In this document: one piece after another, positions 25,935-37,997 of the stretch
Numbering within the stretch: the stretch's first letter is position 1
Layout: every line of letters begins with the position of its first letter
Assembly: GCA_949592205.1 (NCBI GenBank)
Contig: CATIUR010000001.1
Location: forward strand, 3,884,001-3,948,000
Source: Helichrysum umbraculigerum
Lineage: Eukaryota; Streptophyta; Magnoliopsida; Asterales; Asteraceae
Direction: 5' to 3'
Length of the DNA: 64,000 bases
Program-made: the position numbers and the translations under genes
The notes under the pieces: generated by a model
Told to the model about the DNA's origin: nothing
What the model saw: the letters and a program-made list of their open reading frames with translations, nothing else
The model's database searches: none

Positions 25935-27499
25935 TGATCATTGATGTGTGCTAAGTATAGGCAATTATAATCACAAGTTTTAAATTAAGGAAATACTAAA
26001 TAATACTATCACACAATTCAGGCAAGATTGACCCGTTCGTATAATATAACTTATAAGTAAGTCCAAGTTCGAACACAGGGAAACGTGATTATAATGTTAT
26101 AACCAATTATCTTATGTACTCCTAATTACAATTATTAATAATATACAATAATATACAAGATAAAGGATCCAATGTACAATAATATACAAGATAAGGGGGA
26201 CGTTTTAGTTCCGAATGAACATATTTATATTTATATTTTGATACAGATTCTAATAGATAAGTTTCAGGAACAACTTAAGAATACTCAATTGGATGAAAGA
26301 TTATAATTATTCAAACTATTATTTATTAAAATTATTATATTTACTTATGTCTATTTGCTTGTTGGCTATTATTACTGGTGAATTACTAATGTAGAAAATT
26401 ACTTAAGGTTAAGCTAATCTTCATCATAGCAACACAGTCATAAGGTTACGCAAAGTATCACTAATTATTAAGATCTATCAGCAGTTTATTAATACAATTT
26501 CATCGGTATGGCGTGAATCACAATATTACTTTATATCAATGAATTATATTCTTAGTCTATCGCATAATGTTAAGATCAAGACATAAACACAATCACTTAA
26601 TTTATAAAAACTTAATATGGTCATCCTCGTTTAATATAAATCAGTTAACTATGTCAAGAACAATCATCAATATATCATAATATAGACAATTCTTGTATAA
26701 TAAACATTCAATAATATAGTTCCAACATAAACATAAATTCATATAATAAACTCAATAAACATTCATTCAAATAACTATAACGAAAACCTAATTCACAAGT
26801 AATTCAAATAAACAATATCCATAAATTAACTCAATAAGGTTATTAAAGTTACAAGGATAAAGAAACCGAACCAATTGTCGAACCAGCTTTTCCTAGGGTT
26901 AAAAACCTTCAAACCCTAGCTCCTTAGCCTCCAAAATCGCACCTTAAATCGACCTAAAACCCTAATAATCGAATTTTGTATTCTTGAATCGTATATCCTT
27001 AAACCTAAACTAGGCCTCTATTTATAGTTTTGCTGGCTGACCTCTCAACCGCCGGTTGGGTATTCCAACCGCCGGTTGGAAAAAGTTGTGTCCTGGTCCA
27101 ATCCACCGCCTTAATCCCTTTATATCCCAACCGCCGGTTGGGTTATCCAACTGTCAGCTGGACCTTCATTCCATAATCTTCCAACTTCAGGTTGGGCTTC
27201 ATTTTGGGCTCTCTTTTTTTCACTCACGAATTTTAATCTTCATTTTGGCCCAATTATTTAATATTAACATTTTCATCTTCAATTCTTTAAGGTTTAAGCT
27301 CCATTTTCTTCATTTCTTTATTTTCTTCATTTTCTTCAGTTTTGGATTCGTTCTCGTTCCTTTTTCTTCAATCTTTAATTAAAATACATCTCTGCAAATA
27401 TTAACAAAATAAGTATCTAAAATCATATAAATGCACTAAAATGTATATAAATATAGGGATAAATTACTATAAAATATACTATCTATTTGATGCTTATCA
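25935..27499 (-). repeat. 3' LTR of the Tat/Athila-like element
   Basis: On the minus strand it begins TGATAAGCATCAAATAG directly after the polypurine tract. A TATA box (ACTATAAATAGAGG, about 27012-27025) is preceded by three perfect and two imperfect CCAACCGCCGGTTGG palindromes (27045-27196). The distal end near 25.94 kb is estimated from a TGTGCTAAGTATAGG edge. Confidence 0.55.
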
Positions 27500-28592
27500 A
27501 ATATCCCCACACTTAAGTTCTGCTTGTCCTCAAGTAGAATACTGAATAAAATTTAAAATAAGTATCAAACTAATATTTAAAAATCAGAATACCAATACTA
27601 AAAATCTGTTTCATAAATTAAAAATTTAAACAATTTAATTAACATGGATAACTATAATGTATAAATAAAATCTATTATTATTTGTGTAATATATAGCTCA
27701 TGAATGATTACTAATATATTTGTCCACTTTAAACAATCTATATTTATACTTCTGAATACACCTTTATTGTTAGTATGTATATTACTTATGATTTCCATAT
27801 ATGATAGACCTTTAAATTTAATTATACAATTTTCTTTTATATTCCCAATAAATATATAAAATACATTTTTAAGAATCAAGACATTGGTGACAGGTCTGCA
27901 TTTTCATGCAACAGAGCGACATAACTTGATTCAGGTTTAAGCAAAATCAGACTTGGTCAAACCATTTTGGCGACCTCATTAGGTATCTTTTATTTTTAAG
28001 ACTTTTCAAGTACTTTTAACTTGCGTTTGCTTAATTTTTAAGTATATATTAATAGAGATCAGGTCTATACTTTCGTATAACAAAGGAAACTATCAATATA
28101 TACCCCCAAATATTTCTACATAAGTAAAAAGATATATAAAATTATTGTACAATAAATTTAAAATTTAAGACTTTTTCTGTCATACATCATATTATGTATC
28201 ATAAAATAATATACAAGTTATTTAATTAATTTCTTAAAATTCAGAAATCTTCATATAGATTGCCTATTAGTACATCATATCATATAACTATATATATCAC
28301 TCCTTATTAAGTAGCTTACGTTATATATACAAAACAGTTAATCAACATTAAAGTCTAAACTTTTTAAATATAAAACAAAACTTTTAACAAAAGTATTCTA
28401 ACTAATAAATACTTAGTTATTCACTTAAAATTTTTAAATTTTTAATAAAATTTAAGAACAAAATTTAAGAACAATAGAAACTTAAATAATTAATTAAAGA
28501 AATTCTTTTTCTTACGAACCCTATCCCCACACTTAAATTATACAATGCCCTCATTGTATAAAAATTGATAAACAAAAGTGAGTAAGGGAATG

Positions 28593-31021
28593 TGTAACAC
28601 CTGCCAAATTAGGACTAGTAATTAGTGCATAATCATACGTTAATACATGTAATTAGTTCTGTGTTAGGCTAATTAATGTATCGAATTATATATATTGTTG
28701 AATATATACGAAAATGCGATTTGGTTAAATCGTACGCAACTTAAATCGAATGTATTTCGATTCAATTTAATACGGACATTGGTGACCAATTTTATTAAAT
28801 AACGCTTTTATGTCAAAAATATTATTATGATAATATTTCGTATTCATTCGTATCGTACAAACAGAACTTACACAATATAAAATATTAAAACGCGCAAACT
28901 AAATAAACAAACTTACATTATATAACTCATTTATAAATTGATTTGTAAACTATTTAAACAAAATATCGCGTAATAAATTGTAATTTAAAACTTATAAATA
29001 ATATGTAAAATAATTATTTAACGTTTAAACAACGGAGCAAACGAACACCGCACGAAGAAACGGAGACTGAAAAGTTGGAGGATAACCTCCAACTCTCCTC
29101 CTCCTCCTCTCATTTCTCACTCACCTCTCTCTTTCTCTTTTCTCTCTCTTTCTTTTCTCTCTAAACACCCCCACCTCCACCATCCATCAAAAATCGACAA
29201 ATAAACATATCAAACGACTTCGGATCTTCAAGATTTTTAGAGATTCACGACCACCACGCAACGATCTATCTTTCTACCTTTCCGAAATTTCATTTCGGCG
29301 ATTTGTAAGTTTCCGACACAACTCTGAAAACTCTCGTTTCTAAGTATTATCACTTGCTAGTTGTTTGTATAACCTTGTAATGTCCTAAAATGGGTTGGGT
29401 AAAAATATTAGGCTGATCGATGGCCGGAAAATGCGTTTTTGAAGTTGAAACTCCGATCATATCCCGTACGTCGCATTTGGCCTGGAGCAAATGCGACGCA
29501 GCGACTTACGTCGCACGAATCCTCGACATCGCATATAGCGACGCAGCCTATTACGTCGCATTGACTTGCGAATGTCGCACATAGCGACGCAGACCTTAAC
29601 GTCGCCAACTTAACCAACGTCGCATTAGCGACGCAGCACCCTACGTCGCATTGAATTGCGAACGTCGCAAAATGCGACGCAAACACTCACGTCGCACCCA
29701 ACGTCGCACCTAACGTCGCACAAACCAGAAAACACAGATTTTCACTAAGTGTCGAGACCCTAAATATTATCACTCGATTTCACCCAATTTCAAGTCCAGA
29801 TGCGTTTTTCGTCAAAGCAATATAGTAGAAATAAAAATTTTCCAAGCTGACCTGGCAGCTCGACCCCAGCCAGGGGCTCTGCCCCTTGGACCCCGCTACC
29901 AGGGGCGCTGCCCCCGGACCCCCGTACTTAGATTCCGTAACGGCTTCTAAAACACAATCAAAACACATTTTTTCAAGTAAAACGCCACGAAATCAAAATA
30001 ATAATAGTTGAGATTATTATTACAAATCCGTCACCAACGGGCCGTACACTTTTCAAACACTTAAACGTATCAACCAAATAGTGGAGATTTGGACATTATA
30101 GTTGAATGAACAACTACAAGGGTGATCTCTTTGAGATACCCAATCATGATTATAACCATCGCGTGTCGTGGACACCCTCAGGTTGCAAGTCTTTGGACTT
30201 CATACTCGGCTAATCAACTTACGTTTGTTTAAACGCTTTCAGACTCAGGTGAGTCTCATAGCCCCTCTTTTTACTGTTTTACTCAGGGGTGTGATATATT
30301 GCTCAATTTTAACATGTGAACGCAAGTACAAACATTTCATATACTACATGAGTTTTTCGAAACTAATCATTTAAAGTCCTCCGTCAGCATAGTTGTTAAT
30401 ACGTTGTAGCGTGAATATTAGTATATGGTACCATATAGGATTGACCCTCCTCGTTCGGGTTAGCAAGCACTAACCGGGTGAACGGACGTACTAATATTTG
30501 GGAAGACGAATGTTGATTAGGCATTCGTGGAGGCACCTCGCCCGGAATTCTCTATAGGGGACCCGACCCTCGAGTTAAGCTCAACTATGTGCTCATGCCT
30601 GTATACACGATGACTATCATATAATTGCTGGATGCAATTCATTATTTAAATCTTGCGGTTCATACTATATTAACTGATTTCAAACCTGTGAGCTCACCAG
30701 CTTTTAGCTGACCTTTTAGCATATATCGCAGGTACCAAGCAGTAGGATGTTTCTGCTTCAGGACTTTAGCTCGAGTCAGCATACAGACGATTGAGATTTT
30801 CTTGCATTAGTATATTTTTGTACAAGTACTTATGTACTGAAATTTCATTTTATTTAAACTCGAGCTATGTAAAGCTTTAAATGTTGTAAACATTTCTATT
30901 ATCAATATATTTTGTTAAAACGACGCATATAGAGTCGTTTACTATATATCTTTGTGCTTTGTTATTGATTAGTAACACCCAAATCAAGCTTCCGCAAATC
31001 ATCAAATTTGGGGGTGTTACA
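28593..31021 (+). repeat. 5' LTR (2429 bp)
   Basis: Contains a TATA box (28993-29000), a CT-rich leader (29085-29165), a donor-like GTAAGT (29305), an array of GTCGCA/TGCGAC words (29468-29720), CAG/GTGAGT (30246-30254), a stem-closed RNA module (30414-30498) and an acceptor-like TATCGCAG (30724-30731). It is 1260 bp longer than the 3' LTR because 28785-30069 is missing from the latter. Confidence 0.95.
29468..29720. repeat. Array of GTCGCA / TGCGAC words in the 5' LTR
   Basis: About 20 occurrences of GTCGCA or its complement TGCGAC, usually as ACGTCGCA and GCGACGCA, within 250 bp. Adjacent words alternate in orientation, so many short hairpins are possible. Spacing is irregular, so it is not a classical tandem repeat. 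Confidence 0.85.
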
Positions 31022-31024
31022 GAT

Positions 31025-31036
31025 TGGTATCAGAGC
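31025..31036 (+). promoter_or_regulatory. Primer-binding site
   Basis: TGGTATCAGAGC, four bases after the 5' LTR end, complementary to the 3' end of initiator tRNA-Met; it primes minus-strand DNA synthesis. Confidence 0.93.
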
Positions 31037-31349
31037 CTAAGGTTATAGTGAACTAGGTTGCATTTAGTGGACCTAGACTATGACCATTAGGCGGTATCCC
31101 TTACTAGGTATAACTGGTTCAGTGATTACATCATACGAGTTTAATTTAACATAGCCTGATCAACTATGTACAATTAAGCAAAGATGATGTAAGATCTGAA
31201 AGTAGTTATGGCTGAACAGGGTACAATAGAAGACTCTGACCTCGAGAGAACCGAGACTTAAACATGTTTATGCTAGACACTCAATAGGCTATATTATATA
31301 GGAACTATATGAATATAGGCCTCAATCTTACTAACGCTTTATCTCAGAA

Positions 31350-31836
31350 ATGGCAAACACACCATCAAACTCATCTCGCTCTCAATCCGGGTCGCAGAAC
31401 CCAAGGGTAGCAAGGAGGAACAACAGGTTGCCTCGAGCTGGCCCGTACCCCACTCACTTCACCTTGCCGGCCTTAGCCGCTAGGGTGAACCAACACGAGC
31501 AGCGACTTCGCACCCATGGATGTCGTGCTGCAGGAAACGAACGAAAACTGGAGACTTACATCCCTTGAACGCATCGAACAAGTCTCCGACGACCTGGAAA
31601 CCACAAACAACAACATGGATGTCCTTCGCAACCAAGTATTAGCGATAAGCGTGGAAAATGCCCTCCTACGTCAAAGGATGGAAGAATGTGAACGGCGTTC
31701 ACATGAAGCAGAAGAGTATGCCCGTGGACTAACACAACGACTGGCACTAGCAGAAGATAACGCCCGTCAAGCTAGCAGACTTGCAAACACGGTGGACCGT
31801 CTTGTCACGATGATGGAACAAATTAATCTACGTTAA
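31350..31836 (+). CDS. Extra coiled-coil ORF between primer site and gag
   Basis: Two overlapping frames: 31350-31568 (72 residues, MANTPSNSSRSQSGS start, basic and Ser-rich) and 31516-31836 (106 residues, Glu/Arg/Leu-rich). The first reads into QHEQRLRTHG just where the second starts, so they look like one protein split by a frame change near 31510-31570. The second half has heptad-like spacing (ENALLRQRMEECERR, LAEDNARQASRLANTV) and probably forms a coiled coil. It ends 290 bp before the gag ATG. I do not recognise it as any standard retroelement protein. It may be an additional ORF; whether the frame change is a mutation or programmed cannot be told from one copy. Confidence 0.5.
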
Positions 31837-32126
31837 GACTAGTGTAGTCTTTGTCTTGTAATCTATCCTGTAATCTAGTAACTATCTACGCGCTACTCTA
31901 AAATTCGGTCGGATGTAACAATTCCCGACGCCTTTTTGTAATAACTCTGTAGGATGTAACCTTTGAACTCATATTAGCTATCAAATATTCCTTGTTGTTC
32001 AACTCATATTAATTGTCATTTTTCCATGTTGATGTCATGTATTACTGCTTTTATACATGTACATCTATAACAAATACAACTTTCTTACGAAATCTCATGT
32101 ATCTTCATTTCTTTTATTGAAGAATC

Positions 32127-35100
32127 ATGCCGCCAAAGTCAAGACCATACACCGATGCTCAGCTTACATCGCTTATAACCCAGGCTGTTACTGAAGCCTT
32201 GGCTCGGAATACCCCACAAAACTCCACCAGAAACAGCGATGCCGCTGAAACCACTACTGCTAAACCTTGTTCTTACAAGGACTTTCAAAGCTGCAAACCC
32301 TCCAGCTTCAAGGGTTCTGAAGGAGCCATCGGACTTATCAGATGGTTCGAGAAAATGGAAACTGTTTTCCGTGTCAGCAAATGCGCGGAGAACGACAAAG
32401 TAAACTTCGCCACCTGCTCTCTTGAAGATGATGCCCACTCTTGGTGGAATTCATATACCCAATCAGTGGGTGCTGACACTGCCTACCAACTCTCTTGGGA
32501 GGACTTGAAAGCAAAACTCACTGCCAAATACTGCTCAATCGCCAAACTCCAAAAGCTGGACGAGGAGTTCTGGAACCTAAAGGTTCAGGGTGGTGATATC
32601 GATGGTTATACCACCAGATTCCAGCAACTCGCTGCCCTCCGTCCAGCCATGGTTAGCACAGAACCTGATAAAATCAGGAAGTACATCCTTGGCCTTCCTG
32701 AGCCTGTTCGGGGGCATGTTGCCTCTTCCAACCAAACCACCATTGACGGTGCAATTCTATTGGCCCAAGATCTGATGTCCATGAGCCAAGATTCTGAACC
32801 ACCCACTTCATCATCCCAAAACAACAAGCGAAAGTGGTCTGACTACCACAATAACCACTCCAGCCAACAAAACAAGAAACCCGACACCATCAAAGCCTAC
32901 AACACCACCACATACATCACACGGGGCTACACTGGGAACAAACCCTATTGTTCCAAGTGCAGTCGTCACCATGAAGGTTCCTGTGGTCCCTTTTGCAACA
33001 ACTGCAAGAGGTACGGCCACCTCACCAAAGATTGCATTTCTCCTGCCAACAACAATTCCAACAACAACACCAGACCACCCAAAGTCTGTTTTGAGTGTGG
33101 GAAACCAGGGCACTTCAGGGATACGTGCCCAAAGCTGAAGAATAACAACAACAACAACAACCGCAACAGCAACAACAACAACAACACCCGAAGCAGAGCC
33201 TTCGTCATCAAATCTGGGGACGCCCGCCAAGACCCGAATGTGGTCTCGGGTATGTTCCTCCTCAACAACTTAAATGCTTCTGTTCTATTTGATACTGGTG
33301 CTGATAGAAGCTTTATCTCTGATGACTTTTGCCCACTACTTGACATCAATCCTGTTGCCTTAGATGTTAAGTACACTGTAGAGCTAGCAAATGGAGAACT
33401 TATAGAAACCGATAGTGTGATACCTAATTGCACTTTAAACCTAGCTGATGAAACCTTTTCAATCGATCTTTTACCCGTTGAAATCGGAAGTTTCGATGTC
33501 ATCATTGGAATGGACTGGTTGTCCAAACACCGAGCCGAAATCATTTGTTACGATAAGATCGTCCGCATTCCACTCGCTGCCGGTGGAACCTTGATCATAC
33601 AGGGGGAGACCGGTGGGACGGGACTCAATATCATCTCTTGCTTAAAAACCCGAAAATTTCTGAGAAAGGGTTACCCTGCAATACTCGCACACATCACAGA
33701 GAAGAAGTCGGAGGAGAAGCGACTTGAAGATGTGCCAATTGTTAAAGACTTTTCCGAAGTCTTTCCGGAAGAACTACCTGGTTTACCTCCGCCTAGACAG
33801 GTTGAGTTCTCAATTGATCTTGTGCCGGGTGCCGCACCGGTGGCCCGCGCACCGTACCGTTTAGCCCCATCCGAACTTCAGGAGCTGTCTGCCCAGTTAC
33901 AGGAACTTCTGGATAGAGGATTCATTAGACCGAGTTCTTCAACTTGGGGAGCTCCGGTCTTATTTGTTAAAAAGAAGGACGGTTCATTCAGAATGTGCAT
34001 CGACTACCGAGAGTTGAACAAATTGACCGTCAAAAACCGATATCCACTTCCTCGCATTGATGATCTATTCGACCAACTTCAGGGTTCAAGTTTCTACTCA
34101 AAAATCGACCTGCGATCAGGTTATCATCAATTACGAGTTCGCGACACCGATATTCCAAAAACTGCTTTCAGGACTCGCTACGGGCACTACGAATTCCAAG
34201 TGATGCCCTTTGGTCTAACAAACGCACCGGCTGTATTCATGGACCTTATGAATCGGGTGTGCAAACCTTACCTCGATAAGTTTGTCATTGTCTTTATCGA
34301 TGACATACTCATTTACTCGCGCAACGAGCAAGAACATGCGCAACACCTCAAAACCATCCTTGAACTCCTTAGACACGAGGAGCTTTATGCCAAATTCTCT
34401 AAGTGTGAGTTCTGGATACAAACTGTTCAATTCCTTGGTCACGTGATCGACAGTCAGGGAATTCACGTTGACCCATCAAAAATCGAGGCTATCAAAGACT
34501 GGCAAGCACCCACCTCTGCAACTGAAGTACGACAATTCTTGGGTCTTGCTGGGTACTATCGGCGATTTATCGAAAATTTATCCAAAATAGCTCAACCACT
34601 CACGGTACTGACCCAGAAGGACAAAAGGTTCGATTGGACCGATAAACAAGAGTCAGCGTTCCAACTTCTGAAACAAAAGCTTTGCAGTGCTCCAATTCTA
34701 TCCTTACCCGAAGGCACCGATGACTTCGTGGTATACTGCGATGCTTCTCACCAAGGTCTCGGTTGCGTACTGATGCAACGAGACAAAGTTATTGCCTATG
34801 CCTCACGACAGCTGAAAATTCACGAAAAGAACTACACCACTCATGATCTCGAACTTGGAGCTGTCGTTTTTGCTCTCAAAATCTGGAGACATTATCTCTA
34901 CGGCACTAAGTGCACAATCTTTACCGACCACAAAAGTCTCCAACATATATTCGATCAGAAGGATCTCAATATGAGGCAACGTCGATGGGTCGAGTTGCTT
35001 ACTGATTACGATTGCGAGATCAAGTACCATCCATGGAAGGCTAATGTTGTAGCCGATGCCCTCAGTCGAAAGGAACGACCAAAACCACTTCGAGTCCGAG

Positions 35101-36581
35101 CCCTCAGTATGACCATTCACAACGATCTTGCCATTCAAATTCATACCGCTCAGATCGAAGCCCTGAAACCTGAAAATATCAAAAATGAAGCCTTGCGGGG
35201 TATTGACAAACAATTTGAAGTCAAATCTAACGGGATTAGGTATTTCTCAAACCGAATCTGGTTGCCTAATTTCGGGAACCTACGAGACTTGGTGATGGAT
35301 GAAGCTCACAAGTCTAAATATTCTATCCATCCGGGATCCGATAAGATGTACCACGGCATCAAGGAATTTTATTGGTGGCCGAACATGAAAGCTGAAATCG
35401 CCACTTACGTCAGCAAGTGCCTTACTTGCTCGAAAGTCAAAACCGAACATCAGAAACCTCCTGGTTTACTCCAACAACCTGAAATCCCTGAATGGAAATG
35501 GGAACAAATTGCCATGGATTTCATAACCAAACTACCCAAGTCGGCGAGCGGTTGCGATACCATTTGGGTGATCGTCGATCGTCTCACCAAATCTGCTCAC
35601 TTCCTGGCAATCAAAGAAAACGATAAAATGGAACGCCTTGCACAAATCTACATTAAAGAAATCGTTTCTCATCACGGTGTTCCAATCTCGATCATCTCTG
35701 ACAGAGATGCCCGTTTCACTTCTCGTTTTTGGCAATCGCTTCAAAAAGCTTTGGGTACTCGTCTTGATATGAGTACTGCATACCATCCTCAAACCGACGG
35801 CCAAAGTGAACGAACCATCCAAACCCTGGAAGATATGTTACGCGCCTGCGTAGTTGATTTTGGTACAAACTGGGAAAGACACCTACCGTTGTGCGAATTC
35901 TCGTACAATAACAGCTATCACGCCAGCATTAAGGCTGCACCTTTTGAGGCACTGTACGGTCGTAAGTGCCGATCACCGATCTGTTGGACTGAAGTGGGAG
36001 ATAGTCAACTCACTGGTCCTGAACTCATACACGCCACCACTGAGAAAATTGTGGAAATCCAAAACCGACTCAAAGCCGCACGTGATCGTCAGAAAAGTTA
36101 TGCTGACGTGAGACGCAAACCACTCGAGTTCCAAGTTGGGGATCGAGTACTCTTAAAAGTATCGCCTTGGAAAGGCGTCATCCGTTTTGGCAAACGTGGG
36201 AAGTTGAATCCCAGATACATCGGGCCTTTTGAGATCCTCGAACGGATTGGCCCCGTAGCTTATCGATTGCAGCTGCCATCCGAACTCAGCAGCGTACACC
36301 CTACTTTTCATATTTCCAACCTGAAGAAGTGTCTGTCTGATGAGACCCTTATTATCCCACTAGATGAAATTCGTGTTGACGATAAACTTCACTTCGTTGA
36401 GGAACCCGCTGAAATTATGGACCGTGAGGTCAAACAACTGAAACAAAGTCGTATTCCCATCGTCAAGGTCAGATGGAATTCGCGGCGTGGTCCGGAATTC
36501 ACCTGGGAATGGGAAGACCAAATGCGACTCAAATATCCTCAACTTTTCACTGATTCTACATCAAACACGACCTCGAGCTAA
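32127..36581 (+). CDS. Gag-Pol polyprotein of the Tekay-like retrotransposon
   Basis: A single uninterrupted frame of 1484 residues. Order: retrotransposon Gag domain (about 100-190); two CCHC zinc knuckles ([14 protein letters not shown] near 290, [14 protein letters not shown] near 321); aspartic protease (DTGA at 389); reverse transcriptase with FIDD at 723 in place of the usual YxDD; RNase H (YCDASHQG near 870); integrase HHCC zinc finger (about 1067-1105); catalytic D1131, D1192 and E1228; GPF module; and a chromodomain-like tail (about 1421-1475, [11 protein letters not shown] ... VRWNSRRG). Integrase before tail and after RNase H is the Ty3/gypsy order. All catalytic positions are present, so the product could be functional. 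The ATG is the first in frame. Confidence 0.97.
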   Translation: MPPKSRPYTDAQLTSLITQAVTEALARNTPQNSTRNSDAAETTTAKPCSYKDFQSCKPSSFKGSEGAIGLIRWFEKMETVFRVSKCAENDKVNFATCSLEDDAHSWWNSYTQSVGADTAYQLSWEDLKAKLTAKYCSIAKLQKLDEEFWNLKVQGGDIDGYTTRFQQLAALRPAMVSTEPDKIRKYILGLPEPVRGHVASSNQTTIDGAILLAQDLMSMSQDSEPPTSSSQNNKRKWSDYHNNHSSQQNKKPDTIKAYNTTTYITRGYTGNKPYCSKCSRHHEGSCGPFCNNCKRYGHLTKDCISPANNNSNNNTRPPKVCFECGKPGHFRDTCPKLKNNNNNNNRNSNNNNNTRSRAFVIKSGDARQDPNVVSGMFLLNNLNASVLFDTGADRSFISDDFCPLLDINPVALDVKYTVELANGELIETDSVIPNCTLNLADETFSIDLLPVEIGSFDVIIGMDWLSKHRAEIICYDKIVRIPLAAGGTLIIQGETGGTGLNIISCLKTRKFLRKGYPAILAHITEKKSEEKRLEDVPIVKDFSEVFPEELPGLPPPRQVEFSIDLVPGAAPVARAPYRLAPSELQELSAQLQELLDRGFIRPSSSTWGAPVLFVKKKDGSFRMCIDYRELNKLTVKNRYPLPRIDDLFDQLQGSSFYSKIDLRSGYHQLRVRDTDIPKTAFRTRYGHYEFQVMPFGLTNAPAVFMDLMNRVCKPYLDKFVIVFIDDILIYSRNEQEHAQHLKTILELLRHEELYAKFSKCEFWIQTVQFLGHVIDSQGIHVDPSKIEAIKDWQAPTSATEVRQFLGLAGYYRRFIENLSKIAQPLTVLTQKDKRFDWTDKQESAFQLLKQKLCSAPILSLPEGTDDFVVYCDASHQGLGCVLMQRDKVIAYASRQLKIHEKNYTTHDLELGAVVFALKIWRHYLYGTKCTIFTDHKSLQHIFDQKDLNMRQRRWVELLTDYDCEIKYHPWKANVVADALSRKERPKPLRVRALSMTIHNDLAIQIHTAQIEALKPENIKNEALRGIDKQFEVKSNGIRYFSNRIWLPNFGNLRDLVMDEAHKSKYSIHPGSDKMYHGIKEFYWWPNMKAEIATYVSKCLTCSKVKTEHQKPPGLLQQPEIPEWKWEQIAMDFITKLPKSASGCDTIWVIVDRLTKSAHFLAIKENDKMERLAQIYIKEIVSHHGVPISIISDRDARFTSRFWQSLQKALGTRLDMSTAYHPQTDGQSERTIQTLEDMLRACVVDFGTNWERHLPLCEFSYNNSYHASIKAAPFEALYGRKCRSPICWTEVGDSQLTGPELIHATTEKIVEIQNRLKAARDRQKSYADVRRKPLEFQVGDRVLLKVSPWKGVIRFGKRGKLNPRYIGPFEILERIGPVAYRLQLPSELSSVHPTFHISNLKKCLSDETLIIPLDEIRVDDKLHFVEEPAEIMDREVKQLKQSRIPIVKVRWNSRRGPEFTWEWEDQMRLKYPQLFTDSTSNTTSS

Positions 36582-36602
36582 ATTTCGGGACGAAATTCTT
36601 CT

Positions 36603-36615
36603 AACAGGGGGAGAA
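36603..36615 (+). promoter_or_regulatory. Polypurine tract
   Basis: AACAGGGGGAGAA immediately before the 3' LTR start; it primes plus-strand synthesis. Confidence 0.9.
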
Positions 36616-37784
36616 TGTAACACCCGCCAAATTAGGACTAGTAATTAGTGCCTAATCATACGTTAATACATGTAATTAGTTCTGTGTTAGGCTAATTAAT
36701 GTATCGAATTATATATATTGTTGAATATATACGAAAATGCGATTTGGTTAAATCGTACGCAACTTAAATCGAATGTATTTCGATTCAATTTAATACGGAC
36801 ATTGGTGTTGAATATATACCTAATCATTCGATTCAACCAAATAGTGGAGATTTGGACATTATAGTTGAATGAACAACTACAAGGGTGATCTCTTTGAGAT
36901 ACCCAATCATGATTATAACCATCGCGTGTCGTGGACACCCTCAGGTTGCAAGTCTTTGGACTTCATACTCGGCTAATCAACTTACGTTTGTTTAAACGCT
37001 TTCAGACTCAGGTGAGTCTCATAGCCCCTCTTTTTACTGTTTTACTCAGGGGTGTGATATATTGCTCAATTTTAACATGTGAACGCAAGTACAAACATTT
37101 CATATACTACATGAGTTTTTCGAAACTAATCATTTAAAGTCCTCCGTCAGCATAGTTGTTAATACGTTGTAGCGTGAATATTAGTATATGGTACCATATA
37201 GGATTGACCCTCCTCGTTCGGGTTAGCAAGCACTAACCGGGTAAACGGACGTACTAATATTTGGGAAGACGAATGTTGATTAGGCATTCGTGGAGGCACC
37301 TCGCCCGGAATTCTCTATAGGGGACCCGACCCTCGAGTTAAGCTCAACTATGTGCTCATGCCTGTATACACGATGACTATCATATAATTGCTGGATGCAA
37401 TTCATTATTTAAATCTTGCGGTTCATACTATATTAACTGATTTCAAACCTGTGAGCTCACCAGCTTTTAGCTGACCTTTTAGCATATATCGCAGGTACCA
37501 AGCAGTAGGATGTTTCTGCTTCAGGACTTTAGCTCGAGTCAGCATACAGACGATTGAGATTTTCTTGCATTAGTATATTTTTGTACAAGTACTTATGTAC
37601 TGAAATCTCATTTTATTTAAACTCGAGCTATGTAAAGCTTTAAATGTTGTAAACATTTCTATTATCAATATATTTTGTTAAAACGACGCATATAGAGTCG
37701 TTTACTATATATCTTTGTGCTTTGTTATTGATTAGTAACACCCAAATCAAGCTTCCGCAAATCATCAAATTTGGGGGTGTTACA
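36616..37784 (+). repeat. 3' LTR (1169 bp, internally deleted)
   Basis: Matches 28593-28784 and 30070-31021 of the 5' LTR. Between them, 25 bp of filler (36808-36832) replace 1285 bp. The missing part holds the TATA box, leader, splice-donor-like site and GTCGCA array, so this LTR probably cannot start transcription in the normal way. Confidence 0.95.
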
Positions 37785-37920
37785 GAATGAAAAATAGAAC
37801 AGAAAAACTCCCCTGACTGAAATTATAAATTTAATCATCGGCTAAGAAAAATCTGTTTGGTTGATTCCTTGATCTCTTGAAAAATAATATACAACATCCA
37901 CACTTTCGTAGTTAATCACG

Positions 37921-37997
37921 ATTGCATTTAGCATATGCAATAAGCCTTTAAACCCCTCGGTATCCCGAGTGGACGAGTTATAGTCTCGTGAGGGTTT
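37921..37997 (-). ncRNA. Predicted structured RNA segment of the Tat/Athila-like element
   Basis: Consecutive perfect stems: ATTGCAT/ATGCAAT (37921-37927 with 37935-37941); then AAACCC/GGGTTT (37950-37955 with 37992-37997) enclosing CTCGG/CCGAG (37956-37960 with 37965-37969, tetraloop) and ACGAG/CTCGT (37973-37977 with 37985-37989). The last three form a three-way junction. It lies about 190 bp downstream of the ORF1 stop in the element's sense. Function unknown. Confidence 0.45.

Larger units (their letters stand above)
28593..37784 (+). mobile_element. Complete Tekay-like Ty3/gypsy chromovirus retrotransposon
   Basis: Flanked by the 5-bp target duplication GAATG (28588-28592 and 37785-37789). 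The LTRs start TGTAACACC and end GGTGTTACA. The primer-binding site TGGTATCAGAGC (31025-31036, complementary to initiator tRNA-Met) and polypurine tract (36603-36615) are at the expected places. It encodes one intact Gag-Pol with a C-terminal chromodomain-like segment, the hallmark of chromoviruses, which may direct integration to certain chromatin. By eye the shared LTR parts (about 1.14 kb) differ at only about four positions, so the insertion is young. It lies inside the older Tat/Athila-like element. Confidence 0.95.

Noticed and set aside
29408..29686. 92-codon minus-strand frame with Ala/Cys/Val repeats
   Set aside because: Translation of the GTCGCA word array; not a gene.
32139..36542. 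Several antisense frames of 60-192 codons
   Set aside because: Shadows of the Gag-Pol frame on the opposite strand.
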